From the NCBI GenBank assembly GCA_013290025.1, contig JABCYV010000016.1:1-37571 (forward strand): a stretch of 37,571 bases of DNA, read 5' to 3'. A program made the translations under genes and the position numbers. This DNA comes from Acidobacteriota bacterium (GTDB taxonomy: Bacteria; Acidobacteriota; Terriglobia; Terriglobales; Acidobacteriaceae). A model generated the notes under the pieces. That model made no database searches. It had not been told where the DNA came from and worked only from the letters and a program-made list of their open reading frames with translations. Below, in pieces: positions 16,691-25,156 of this stretch (positions within the stretch are counted from its first letter, which is position 1; each line of letters begins with the position of its first letter).

Positions 16691-17386
16691 CTATTCGGTT
16701 CCTACCGCTTTTCTCAGCGCCGCCCGGGCCAGCAAGCGCGTCGAATCCAGTGTGGGCAGCGGCGACGAATCCGCTGAGACTAGCAGCGGGATCTCGGTGC
16801 AGCCCAGTACGACAGCATCGCATCCTTCGTCCGCTAGGGCTCGAATTACTTCGGTGAAGTAAGCCTGGGAACGGGGTATGAACTGTGCATTCACCAGTTC
16901 ATCGAATATGATCTGGTTAATCTTCTCCCGCTCTTTGAGGCCAGGAATTCGATGTTCGAGTCCGACGGCTTTTAGCTTCGCAGGATACACCGGACCTTCC
17001 ATGAGATACTGCGTACCCAACACGCCTAAGCGCCTGTAATGGCAATGCTGGGCTTCTCTTGCCACCTCTTCCGCAATGTGCAGCCAGGGGCGCGGGGAGC
17101 GGTGCGCCACCAGATCGAAGGACTGGTGGATAGTATTGTCCGGACAGATCAGGAAATCCGCGCCGGCTTTTGCCAGCTTCTCCGCCGATGACAGCATCAG
17201 TTCCGCCACGCCCGCCCAATCATCCGCGTAAACGCACGCCATGTAGCGGGCCAGCGGGTGGGTGTGCATCGAGACCTCGGGATGATCGTGCCGCCCAAGC
17301 AGTTCCGTACCTTCCAGGCAAATTGTGCGATAGCAAAGCGCCGCTCCCTCCGCGCTGCAAGCCACGATTCCGATATGTTGAGGCAT
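16691..17386 (-). CDS. aspartate/glutamate racemase family protein
   Basis: A 231-residue cofactor-independent racemase of the Asp/Glu/hydantoin superfamily. Both catalytic cysteines are visible: Cys 81 in ICPDNTIH and Cys 196 in [10 protein letters not shown]. The N-terminus [18 protein letters not shown] is the first Rossmann-like strand. The ready candidates are aspartate racemase or the broad-specificity amino-acid racemase group; MurI is less likely because the motif around Cys 81 is CPDNT rather than CNT. ATG 17386 lies 11 bp after the stop of the amidohydrolase gene, so the two are almost certainly co-transcribed. D-aspartate or D-glutamate recycling from peptidoglycan or environmental peptides is a plausible role. 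Confidence 0.9.
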   Translation of the reverse strand: MPQHIGIVACSAEGAALCYRTICLEGTELLGRHDHPEVSMHTHPLARYMACVYADDWAGVAELMLSSAEKLAKAGADFLICPDNTIHQSFDLVAHRSPRPWLHIAEEVAREAQHCHYRRLGVLGTQYLMEGPVYPAKLKAVGLEHRIPGLKEREKINQIIFDELVNAQFIPRSQAYFTEVIRALADEGCDAVVLGCTEIPLLVSADSSPLPTLDSTRLLARAALRKAVGTE

Positions 17387-17397
17387 GGCTTTCCGTG

Positions 17398-18837
17398 CTA
17401 TTGCTTTGCCGCCGCTTGCCCTACTTGGTCGAGCATCTCATCCAGGATTCGGCGGGAGTAATATTTTCCTCCCACCACTACGGCAAAAATCCTGCGAGTG
17501 TTGCGGATGTCCTCGACCGGATTTGCATCCAGCAACACCAGATCGGCTACGTGACCAGGCTCGACTACTCCGTACTGGTCCGACTTGAGCAGAAATACCG
17601 CTGGGTTGATTGTAGCTGCCTGCAACGCTTGCAAAGGCGTAAACCCGCTCTTTACCAGCCACCCCAATTCGTCATGCAGGCTGAATCCGGGAAATACATA
17701 AGGGTCAGGCCCATCAGTCCCGGCCAGGAACTGTACTCCCGTCTCGTGCATGGCGTTAACCAGCTCGAGGTCACGAGCCGCTTCCGTCCTCGAAGCGGCC
17801 AATTGCTGCGGTGGCGTCTGTTTGAGCAGCTTCTCAGGTGCCCACTGCTCCTTCACCGAAGCGGGGACATACTTCAGTTTGGGATCTGCTCCCAGATTTG
17901 GGGCGTCGATGCTCGCGCTGGTCTCGGTCGAGACCAGTGTCGGCACCTGCCAGGTGTTGTTCTTAGCCAGCTCGAAGAACAGGTGGTGGGCTTTGTCGGG
18001 GTCGTAGGTCGCCATCAATTGCTTTGAAATCCCCGAAAATGCGGCGTAATCATGATTCGCTCGTGCTTTCAACCTCTCCTCACGGAGTTCGCTTTCATGG
18101 TACGAACAGGCCAGCAAGACCCCGGTCAGATGTTCGATACTCTTCTGTCCCGCTGACGAAGCTTCAGCCACACTGATGGAATCGGGTACGTGACCTACAA
18201 AAGGAATCTTCTCTTTCTCGGTTTCCTGCGCAATCGCGAAGTAGGACTCGCGGGAGAGGTCGGACAGAATCTTCACAAAGTCAACCCCTCGCGTCTTCAA
18301 AGTGTCCACCGCCTTGCGAGCGTCTTCAGGCGTGGTCACTTTGATCGTCTGGCGATCAGGTTTCGCGTCTACTAGAAACGGCCCCGCGATGATCATGCGT
18401 GGACCGACCAATTCTCCACGTGCGATGCGGGCGCGTCTTTGCTCCAGCAGATCGAGATCTCCACCCATATCACGTATGCCCGTCACTCCGTTGGCGATGT
18501 AGAGCGGATAGATGATCCTTTCATCCCAAGTACCGGGGACAAATGCGCTGTGAACGTGCATGTCCCACAAGCCTGGAATCAGGTATTTTCCGTGGGCATT
18601 GATCACGCGAATGTGATGTCCTTGGCCAATCAGCCCTACTCTCGCAACCGCCGTGATCCGACCGCCTTTTATCACTACGGTCATGTTGTGGTTTACTTCG
18701 CCCTGGCGCGTGTCCACAACATTGATATTCGTAAGGATGAGAGCTTCCGGGGATGAGGCCGGCCGGGGCGCGGCCCAAAGGAATGTAGTCGAGCACAAAG
18801 TAGTGAGGCAGAAACAAGCAACCCGGGATACTCTCAT
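17398..18837 (-). CDS. exported amidohydrolase family protein
   Basis: About 479 residues with a signal peptide (RVSRVACFCLTTLCSTTFLWAAP). It belongs to the imidazolonepropionase/Xaa-Pro-dipeptidase-like branch of metal-dependent amidohydrolases. It has the composite beta domain (LILTNINVVDTRQGEVN), the metal motif GLWDMHVHSAF, VGHVPDSISVAEA with KSIEHLTG, the late metal Asp in FLAGTDGPDPYV, and the C-terminal VVEPGHVADLVLLDANPVEDI. Relatives hydrolyse dipeptides, cyclic amides or nucleobases. ATG 18837 is supported by GGAG six bases upstream. The gene is read 37 bp after adenosine deaminase and 11 bp before the racemase, so a common transcript is likely. Confidence 0.92.
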   Translation of the reverse strand: MRVSRVACFCLTTLCSTTFLWAAPRPASSPEALILTNINVVDTRQGEVNHNMTVVIKGGRITAVARVGLIGQGHHIRVINAHGKYLIPGLWDMHVHSAFVPGTWDERIIYPLYIANGVTGIRDMGGDLDLLEQRRARIARGELVGPRMIIAGPFLVDAKPDRQTIKVTTPEDARKAVDTLKTRGVDFVKILSDLSRESYFAIAQETEKEKIPFVGHVPDSISVAEASSAGQKSIEHLTGVLLACSYHESELREERLKARANHDYAAFSGISKQLMATYDPDKAHHLFFELAKNNTWQVPTLVSTETSASIDAPNLGADPKLKYVPASVKEQWAPEKLLKQTPPQQLAASRTEAARDLELVNAMHETGVQFLAGTDGPDPYVFPGFSLHDELGWLVKSGFTPLQALQAATINPAVFLLKSDQYGVVEPGHVADLVLLDANPVEDIRNTRRIFAVVVGGKYYSRRILDEMLDQVGQAAAKQ

Positions 18838-18874
18838 GCCAGACTCCACGTACGAGGTAGCGATCCAAAAAAGG

Positions 18875-19882
18875 TTACGGTCGCACCACTGTGGCGTCAA
18901 ACAAATTCAGAAAATTCAGTTTCTTTTCCGCGGGAAGGAAGGATGCTTCGAAGGAGTTGCGTGCTAACTCGCGCAGATGCTCATCAGTGAAGCCGAATGA
19001 CTCTCGGGCCAGTTGATATTCCTGAGCTAGGGATGTACGAAACATCGCTGGGTCGTCAGTGTTAAGCGTAACCATCAAGCCCTGATCAAAATATCTTCGA
19101 ACCGGATGATCCGCCAGCTCGCGGCAGCAACCGGTCCGCAGATTACTGCTGATGCAAATCTCCATCGGAATCTGCCTGGTAGTCAGCTCTTCCACCAGTT
19201 CGGGATCCTGCCAAGCCGTAAGTCCGTGCCCGATGCGCTCGGCGCGGAGGTTCAAGGCGCCCCAAATGGACTCCGGACCGGCAGTCTCCCCGGCGTGAGC
19301 CGTCAGGCGTAACCCTTGATCGGCCGCATACGCGTAGGCGTCGCGGAACAGTTCCGCAGGGCCTTTCTGCTCGTCGCCGCCAATGCCGATTCCCACAACA
19401 TGACGATCACGATAGCGCGCCGCGAGTTCAAACACGCTTTGAGCCGCTTCGGCGCCAAACTGGCGTACTGCGTCAAAAATCCACAGTAACGATACGCCGA
19501 AATCGCGTTCACCGCGCTCTCGCCCGCGTTCCAGTCCTTCAAAGATTCGATCGAAGTCCTGCTTGCGCCACAGACATACGCCGACGGATACGTACACTTC
19601 CGCGTGCAATACGCTTTCCGCCTTGAGCTTTTCCATCAGACGGTAGGTGACGAGTTCGTAATCTTCGGCAGTCCGCAAGTCTTCCGTCACGGCTTTGAAT
19701 GCCATGAGGAAGCCGTTAAAGTCGGCATAGCGATAAAGTTGCTCGACCTCGGCGAGCGTGCCTTCCTTGCCATGTTTTTGCCATAGTTCGAGCAGAGTCG
19801 CGGGATCGATTGCACCTTCCAGGTGCAAATGCAACTCAGCCTTGGGCAGGGAAAGAATAAACGGACTGGACCGCGAGCTCAC
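18875..19882 (-). CDS. add: adenosine deaminase family protein
   Basis: A 335-residue cytosolic adenosine deaminase-type enzyme (adenosine to inosine). The zinc ligands are HLHLEGA (His 18 and 20), a later TAHAGE (His plus catalytic Glu), RIGHGL, and the Asp pair in TLNTDDPAMF. The lid region and length fit Add or the related adenosine-deaminase-like group; adenine deaminase or a methylthioadenosine deaminase cannot be excluded. The start is a GTG that coincides with the edge of a perfect palindrome (19881-19895) and has no evident Shine-Dalgarno sequence. Upstream is the amino-acid permease gene, downstream the amidohydrolase, both on the same strand. Confidence 0.93.
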   Translation of the reverse strand: MSSRSSPFILSLPKAELHLHLEGAIDPATLLELWQKHGKEGTLAEVEQLYRYADFNGFLMAFKAVTEDLRTAEDYELVTYRLMEKLKAESVLHAEVYVSVGVCLWRKQDFDRIFEGLERGRERGERDFGVSLLWIFDAVRQFGAEAAQSVFELAARYRDRHVVGIGIGGDEQKGPAELFRDAYAYAADQGLRLTAHAGETAGPESIWGALNLRAERIGHGLTAWQDPELVEELTTRQIPMEICISSNLRTGCCRELADHPVRRYFDQGLMVTLNTDDPAMFRTSLAQEYQLARESFGFTDEHLRELARNSFEASFLPAEKKLNFLNLFDATVVRP

Positions 19883-19967
19883 AATCTAAGATTGTAGATT
19901 CTAGATTGCAGATTTCCTACTTCTTAGATCCTACGATTTCCATTGTTCAGTCTGAAGTCTGCAATCT
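19881..19967. repeat. palindromic and tandem AGATT-type repeats
   Basis: The 96-bp gap between the permease and adenosine deaminase is repetitive. ACAATCTAAGATTGT (19881-19895) is a perfect palindrome. It is followed by spaced copies of AGATT at roughly 9-bp intervals. AGATTGCAGATTTC (19903-19916) has an inverted partner GAAGTCTGCAATCT (19954-19967), with 13 of 14 bases matching. It could be a degenerate interspersed repeat, or an operator at the start of the deaminase gene. The right edge of the palindrome touches the deaminase GTG codon. Confidence 0.6.
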
Positions 19968-19978
19968 GAGATCAGAGA

Positions 19979-21562
19979 TTAGCTCTTGGCCTTGGCAAAC
20001 TCGCTGTGGCGGCGGCTGTAGAAAATGTAAATACACAGTCCGATGGTGAGCCACACCACAAAGCGGATCCAGGTGATGACCGTCAAGCCCGTCATCAGGC
20101 CGCCACACAGGATGATTGAGATCAGGGGGAACCACGGAACGAAGGGAACGCGGAAAGCGCGCCGACGGTCGGGTTGCTTGCGGCGTAATAAGATTACGCC
20201 GAGAGAAACGAGTACAAAGGCAAACAGCGTGCCGATGTTAGAAAGGTCGGCAGCGTCGCCGATGTCCACGAGGCCGGCCGGAATTCCAACCGCAAAGCAG
20301 GCAATCCAGGTGGACCAATGCGGTGTCTTGAACTTGGGATGGACGGCGGAGAACAGTTTGGGCAACAAGCCATCCCGAGACATGGCGTACCAGATCCGCG
20401 CCTGTCCATATTGAAAGACGAGCAGTGACGAAATCATGCCCGTCAAAGCCCCTACTATGATCACCGAACGGAAAAACGGACGCGCGCCTAACTGCTGCAG
20501 CGCATACGCGACCGGCGCCTCGGCGGCTTTTCCGGAAACGAAGGTGGTGTACTTCATCATGCCCAGCAACACGATCGCTACGCCCACATAGAGTATGGTG
20601 CAGATAATCAAGGACGCGATGATGCCGAAGGGCAGATCACGTTGTGGGTTGCGACACTCCTCCGCCGCCGTCGATACTGAGTCGAAACCAATGTAGGTGA
20701 AGAATACGATGGCTCCGCCAGTAACGATCCCAGCAAATCCGGACGGAGCAAACGGTTTCCAGTTGGCGGGATTGACTAGCATGCCGCCGATTACCAGGAA
20801 CGTAAGAATGGCGCCGATTTTGATGGTGACCATTACGTTGTTGGCTTCCGCCGACTCGCGCACGCCCCGTACCAACAGTAAGGTCAGGATGAAAACAATG
20901 AGGAAGCCGGGAAGGTTAAAATAGGCGCCCGTCCAGTGTCCACCGGCCCGCACTGGACTGGCCCACTTGTCCGATAGGATCAAGCCGAATGCCGCCAGTT
21001 GGGCCTTGATGTAGCCGCTGAAACCTACAGCAACCGCAACATTGCTGACCACATATTCCAGAATCAAGTCCCAGCCGATAATCCACGCAAAAATCTCGCC
21101 CAGCGTAGCGTAGGAATAGGTATAGGCGCTGCCCGCGATCGGGATCATCGACGCCAGTTCCGCGTAACACAGTCCAGCAAAGCTGCACGCGAACGCCACC
21201 AAGACGAAGGAGATGGCGATGGACGGCCCTGCCGGCGGACGCCCGTGCATTAATGCACCCGCCGTACTTCCGTGTCTTACAAGGTTGACGACTAGGTCCA
21301 TGAGCTGAGTGCGCAATATGGAGGGCGCCTCAAAATACTCGCCGGCTGCCGCCGTTCCAGTGAGGACGAATATGCCCGAACCTATGATTGCGCCGATGCC
21401 TAGGGCAGTCAGCGACCATGGGCCGAGGGTCTTCTTCAGTCTATGACCGGGTTCATCGGCCTCAGCGATCAGCTTGTCGATGGATTTGCAACAGAGGAGT
21501 TGGTTGTCCGATGTTCGGATGACCTCTTTGGTCGGGTTGGTGGTTATCGGTGGTTGTGCCAA
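19979..21562 (-). CDS. APC-superfamily amino-acid permease
   Basis: A 527-residue secondary transporter of the amino acid-polyamine-organocation superfamily, closest in style to cationic amino-acid transporters. The first helix LGIGAIIGSGIFVLTGTAAAG has the GSGIF substrate-binding break. About 12 hydrophobic segments follow, with FAGLCYAELASMIPIAGSAYTY and FFTYIGFDSVSTAAEECRNP as further landmarks. A segment of about 35 residues (starting EYFEAP) is inserted between TM1 and TM2; I have seen similar loops in Acidobacterial members of this family. A cytoplasmic N-terminal stretch of about 45 residues contains two adjacent Cys. It is the first gene of the minus-strand cluster, followed by adenosine deaminase. 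Confidence 0.95.
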   Translation of the reverse strand: MAQPPITTNPTKEVIRTSDNQLLCCKSIDKLIAEADEPGHRLKKTLGPWSLTALGIGAIIGSGIFVLTGTAAAGEYFEAPSILRTQLMDLVVNLVRHGSTAGALMHGRPPAGPSIAISFVLVAFACSFAGLCYAELASMIPIAGSAYTYSYATLGEIFAWIIGWDLILEYVVSNVAVAVGFSGYIKAQLAAFGLILSDKWASPVRAGGHWTGAYFNLPGFLIVFILTLLLVRGVRESAEANNVMVTIKIGAILTFLVIGGMLVNPANWKPFAPSGFAGIVTGGAIVFFTYIGFDSVSTAAEECRNPQRDLPFGIIASLIICTILYVGVAIVLLGMMKYTTFVSGKAAEAPVAYALQQLGARPFFRSVIIVGALTGMISSLLVFQYGQARIWYAMSRDGLLPKLFSAVHPKFKTPHWSTWIACFAVGIPAGLVDIGDAADLSNIGTLFAFVLVSLGVILLRRKQPDRRRAFRVPFVPWFPLISIILCGGLMTGLTVITWIRFVVWLTIGLCIYIFYSRRHSEFAKAKS

Positions 21563-21601
21563 AGGGCGGCTTCTCCTGAATCCCGCTCAACGCAGCGCGG
21601 C

Positions 21602-21618
21602 GCGGGCGAGTTGCCCGC
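21602..21618 (-). terminator. hairpin downstream of the small basic gene
   Basis: Arms GCGGGC (21602-21607) and GCCCGC (21613-21618) with a five-base loop, extended by G-T and G-C pairs on both sides to a 9-bp stem. It lies 12 bases past the stop of the small minus-strand gene at 21630 and before the permease start. No T-tract follows, so it may be a Rho-dependent or processing hairpin rather than a classical terminator. Confidence 0.45.
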
Positions 21619-21629
21619 ACCGCTCAGCA

Positions 21630-21791
21630 CTATCTCTTCGCCGTGCCGCGTGCCATCTTCTTTACTTTGCGTTTCTTGGCGCCTCGCGCGTAGTCGCGCT
21701 GCGCCAGCGGCTTTTCCGTCTTGTGCTTCTTGCGCGCTGCCCGCTTTTTCTTCTTACGTTCTTCCCTGCTCAAGCCCTTGCTATTAGCCAT
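21630..21791 (-). CDS. very small, highly basic protein (53 residues)
   Basis: A short open frame beginning MANSKGLSREERKKKKRAAR and ending KKMARGTAKR. Almost half its residues are Lys or Arg. A short central part (KTEKPLAQRDYARGAKKRK) contains the few others. GAGAGGA lies just upstream of ATG 21791. It follows the uvrD stop by 25 bp on the same strand, so it is probably the last gene of that transcript. The composition suggests RNA or DNA binding, as in small ribosome-associated proteins, but I do not recognise a named family. The helicase neighbour would fit a nucleic-acid role. The clean start signal, position and an uninterrupted basic-helix pattern make it likely to be real. Confidence 0.75.
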   Translation of the reverse strand: MANSKGLSREERKKKKRAARKKHKTEKPLAQRDYARGAKKRKVKKMARGTAKR

Positions 21792-21816
21792 TAGTCCTCT
21801 CGTTAAAAACTTAAGA

Positions 21817-24516
21817 TCAAGCCTGCTCCAACTGAGCGTACTTCTCCACCAACTTCTTCAGACCGAAGCGAGGGAATTGTACCGTAATCTTGGCTTCTTC
21901 ACCGTCTCCTTCGCGCTGATAGACGGTGCCCTCGCCATATTTGGGATGTCGTACTTTCTGCCCTGGCCGGAATCCTTTCTTGCCCTTTGGCTCTTCTATC
22001 GGCAGCTTCGGAAGGCTGAACTTCTTGCCGCGCGAGGCAAAGAATTCTGCGATGTTTTCAATCGAGTTGTACGCCTTCCCTGAATATGTCGCAGCCGGAG
22101 TGCGCCGCTTCTGGCGTCCCGCCCAACTTACCGACTGATCTTCGTCTTCGTAGGCATAGTGTCCGTCATGTGGCGCGGACCTGCCCTGAGCGCCAGTGGA
22201 AGGGGCCCCCGCCCGCGATAGAGCTGCATGTCTGCGAGGTGTTCCCAGTTGTTCCACTAGCTGTGAGGGGATTTCTTCCAGAAAGCGTGAGGGTACACTG
22301 GCCTCAGGCAGATCGGTTCCGTAGCGGCGGCGATACACCGCCCGGCTCAGGACAAGGATGTCCATGGCCCGGGTCATGCCCACGTAACACAGTCTCCGCT
22401 CCTCCTCGATATCGTCAGGATGCAGGAACGTACGAGAGTGCGGAAACAATCCCTCTTCCAACCCACACAGGAATACCAACGGAAACTCTAGCCCCTTGGC
22501 CGCGTGCAATGTCATTAAGGTGATTTGGGCACGCTCGTCATAGGCGTCGGCGTCGCTTACCAATGCCGCGTGATCCAGGAACTGGTCGAGCGTTTCACCG
22601 CGATCGCGTGAATCCATGGCTGCGTTGACTAGTTCACGGAGGTTTTCAATCCGAGAGTACGCTTCCGGCGTGTCTTCTTCCTCGAGCAGCTTGATATAAC
22701 CAGTGCGGTCGATGAGGAACTTCAAAATGTCGGCTGTGTTAGCCGCACTCCCTGGAGTACGGAACCCAGAGTCGTCATCGGTTCGTGTGCTGCGCAAGCC
22801 CTCGCCCGCTTTCGCGGTTGGTTCATCAACGGTCGCATCCAGAGTGTGATCATCAGCCGTCCCGAAGTCGAATGAGATGTTGTCGTCTTCAGTTGGATCG
22901 AAAGCAATGTCTTCTTCCGAGCGCCACGCTTCGGACTGCGGGGCCTCGACCTGCGGGACAGCTTGTCTTTCCTCCGACGCGGGCGAGGGCCCCTTCGACT
23001 CTCGCTCAGGGCGGGTCCGCGCTGCACTCTGTTCCAGCCGTTCCACGTAGGTCCCAGCCAACATGGCGCGCCCATCTTCGATCAGGTCCCGGAAGCTCCG
23101 GAGCGCGGCCAACGCTCTTTGCGGAAGCAGTTGCCGTTTGATTGCCTCCTCGATTGCGTCCCACAACGAGACGCCAGTTTCCAGCGCGACTCGCTCCAGC
23201 GTCTCCATAGACGTTTTGCCGATTCCGCGCACCGGCGTATTGATCACCCGGAGCAGCGAGATTGAATCATCTGGATTGTGAATTACTTTTAAGTACGAAA
23301 TCATGTCCTTGATTTCGGCCCGCTCGTAGAACGAAAAGCCGCCGACCACGTGATATTTCAACTGATAACGGCGCATGGCCTCTTCAAACAGCCGCGATTG
23401 CGAGTTAGTCCGATAGAGCACCGCGGCGCGAGCGTTCTCGCCCTGGTCGACCGCTTCGCGAAGATATTTTGCAACATAGTCGGCGGCGAACAAGGCCTCG
23501 TTCTCGCCGTCCGGCGCTTCGTAACAGCCGATCTTCGTTCCGCCCTGGCGTGATGTCCAAAGGTTCTTGCCCTTACGCTTGAGATTATTCGCAACCACGG
23601 CCGACGCGCCCTGCAAAATGTTCTGGGTCGAGCGGTAGTTCTGCTCTAGCCGGATAATCTTTGCTTCTGGGAAGTCCTGCTCAAACTCGAGAATGTTGCG
23701 GATATCAGCTCCCCGCCACGAATAAATGGATTGGTCTTCGTCACCAACCGCGCAAACATTGTGCCGGTCCCCGGCCAGCAAGCGCATCAGTTCGTATTGC
23801 GGGCGGTTCGTGTCCTGGTACTCGTCAATCATGACGTACTGAAAACGCCGGTTGTAGTATTCACGGACCGCTGGCGCGGCCTTCAGCAGACGCACGGCTT
23901 CAAGCAGAAGGTCGTCGAAATCGAGCGCATTGGCTTTGGCCAGTTCTTTCTTATACTCAGCGTAAATCTGGGCCACGCGCTCAGTATTGGGGTCGGCCGA
24001 CTGCAGGTAGACCTCCTGAGGATCGAGCATATGATTCTTGGCCCAGGAAATATGCGCCAGCACGGAGCGTGGCGTATTCTGCTTGTCGTCAATCCCCAGC
24101 CTCCGCATAACTGACTTGACTACCTGCTGCTGATCGGTCTCGTCGTAAATGACAAAGCTCTTGGTGTGTCCGATCGGCGGTACACCGGGCACGGCGGCGG
24201 GAATGCGAAGCGCTTCGATGTCCCGTCGCAGCATCCGGACACAGAATGAGTGGAAAGTAGCGATGACCGGCTTGGCGATGGAGAATCCGCCCACCAACTT
24301 GTTCACGCGCTCGACCATTTCTGCTGCGGCTTTGTTGGTAAAGGTCATCGCCAGGATAGATTCGGGCATGACACTCAGATTCTCGATCAGATGGGCGATG
24401 CGATAGGTGATAACACGCGTCTTCCCGCTGCCCGCCCCCGCCAGAATGAGCACCGGGCCTTCCGTGGTTTCGACGGCTTCACGCTGCTGCGGATTGAGTT
24501 GATCGAGAAACGACAA
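21817..24516 (-). CDS. uvrD: UvrD/PcrA-family superfamily 1 DNA helicase
   Basis: An 899-residue 3'-5' DNA helicase for repair and removal of replication blocks. Its motifs are complete: Q-motif LNPQQREAV, Walker A GAGSGKT (27-33), TNKAAAEM, DEYQDTN (231-237), GDEDQSIYSWRGAD, EQNYRST and LMTLHAAKGLEF. The C-terminus has the Tudor-like RNAP-contact fold of PcrA (RHPKYGEGTVYQREGDGEE). It is much longer than the usual 720-750 residues because an Asp/Glu/Ser/Pro-rich segment (about residues 495-595) interrupts the 2B region. The start is TTG 24516 with GGAG nine bases upstream. The small basic gene follows on the same strand. Confidence 0.97.
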   Translation of the reverse strand: MSFLDQLNPQQREAVETTEGPVLILAGAGSGKTRVITYRIAHLIENLSVMPESILAMTFTNKAAAEMVERVNKLVGGFSIAKPVIATFHSFCVRMLRRDIEALRIPAAVPGVPPIGHTKSFVIYDETDQQQVVKSVMRRLGIDDKQNTPRSVLAHISWAKNHMLDPQEVYLQSADPNTERVAQIYAEYKKELAKANALDFDDLLLEAVRLLKAAPAVREYYNRRFQYVMIDEYQDTNRPQYELMRLLAGDRHNVCAVGDEDQSIYSWRGADIRNILEFEQDFPEAKIIRLEQNYRSTQNILQGASAVVANNLKRKGKNLWTSRQGGTKIGCYEAPDGENEALFAADYVAKYLREAVDQGENARAAVLYRTNSQSRLFEEAMRRYQLKYHVVGGFSFYERAEIKDMISYLKVIHNPDDSISLLRVINTPVRGIGKTSMETLERVALETGVSLWDAIEEAIKRQLLPQRALAALRSFRDLIEDGRAMLAGTYVERLEQSAARTRPERESKGPSPASEERQAVPQVEAPQSEAWRSEEDIAFDPTEDDNISFDFGTADDHTLDATVDEPTAKAGEGLRSTRTDDDSGFRTPGSAANTADILKFLIDRTGYIKLLEEEDTPEAYSRIENLRELVNAAMDSRDRGETLDQFLDHAALVSDADAYDERAQITLMTLHAAKGLEFPLVFLCGLEEGLFPHSRTFLHPDDIEEERRLCYVGMTRAMDILVLSRAVYRRRYGTDLPEASVPSRFLEEIPSQLVEQLGTPRRHAALSRAGAPSTGAQGRSAPHDGHYAYEDEDQSVSWAGRQKRRTPAATYSGKAYNSIENIAEFFASRGKKFSLPKLPIEEPKGKKGFRPGQKVRHPKYGEGTVYQREGDGEEAKITVQFPRFGLKKLVEKYAQLEQA

Positions 24517-24658
24517 CTAGAAAGGCTCCGAGATCGCTGAATAGATTTTACAGGGGATTGGTAATTCATGATTGCGAAGAGCGCTCGGCCAAGGCAAGGC
24601 TTTGTTTTCCAGCGACCCTTCTGTAGCCTTGGCAGGTTTTTGAAGACTTTATTACATT

Positions 24659-24692
24659 GTCATTCCGAGGGCACCGAGGGATCTGCAGTTCG
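24659..24692 (+). repeat. partial copy of the TGTCATTCCGAG interspersed repeat
   Basis: TGTCATTCCGAG (24659-24670) matches the end of the element at 25157-25301, read on the opposite strand, followed by a diverged CGAGGGATCTGCAG stretch. It lies in the 243-bp gap between uvrD and the DUF971 gene. Apart from this I see nothing recognisable in that gap. Confidence 0.55.
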
Positions 24693-24759
24693 CGTCTTCT
24701 ATTGGATTAGCTAGCACGCGAAAACCCAGACGGAAGCAGCTGAGGGAAATTTTGTGGTG

Positions 24760-25137
24760 TTATCTCATCCTGGCGGCTGACTGGAGAGCTTTGCACTCTT
24801 CGCAGGGGCATACATCGCGTAGAAATTGCCAGGAATAAATCCCTAACTCGTGTCCATCATTGAAATGAAACTTGATGGCGTACTTGCCCACGCCTTCCGC
24901 CGAGGTCGCCTTGACGGCCGGCTTGAACATGGGCAGCGCGCCCGGCGCCGTTTTAGGAGGGTCTCCGGGCTTCCGGCCACTCCTTGCACGCTCATCATCA
25001 CAGAGAGCGCAGGGACAGGCATCGCGCAGAAATATGAACGAGTAGTGCGAACGATGGCCGTCCTTCCACTCAATCTCTACGCCCGATCCGGTCGTCAGGC
25101 CGACCTTGACCGACTTAGGATCCGCCGATGGCTCCAT
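24760..25137 (-). CDS. DUF971 family protein
   Basis: A 125-residue soluble protein of the DUF971 (gamma-butyrobetaine hydroxylase N-terminal-like) family. Two Cys clusters are visible, FLRDACPCALCDDERARSG and FLRDVCPCEECKALQ, each a CPCxxC, likely metal or Fe-S binding. The beta core (VEIEWKDGHRSHYSF and IKFHFNDGHELGIYSWQFL) is an imperfect internal duplication, which explains the two clusters. Members are often linked to Fe-S assembly or to ApbC/Mrp; no such gene is nearby. ATG 25137 has no clear Shine-Dalgarno sequence. It is flanked on both sides by copies of the same repeat family in opposite orientations. Confidence 0.9.
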   Translation of the reverse strand: MEPSADPKSVKVGLTTGSGVEIEWKDGHRSHYSFIFLRDACPCALCDDERARSGRKPGDPPKTAPGALPMFKPAVKATSAEGVGKYAIKFHFNDGHELGIYSWQFLRDVCPCEECKALQSAARMR

Positions 25138-25156
25138 GATTTCAGTATCGCACAGG

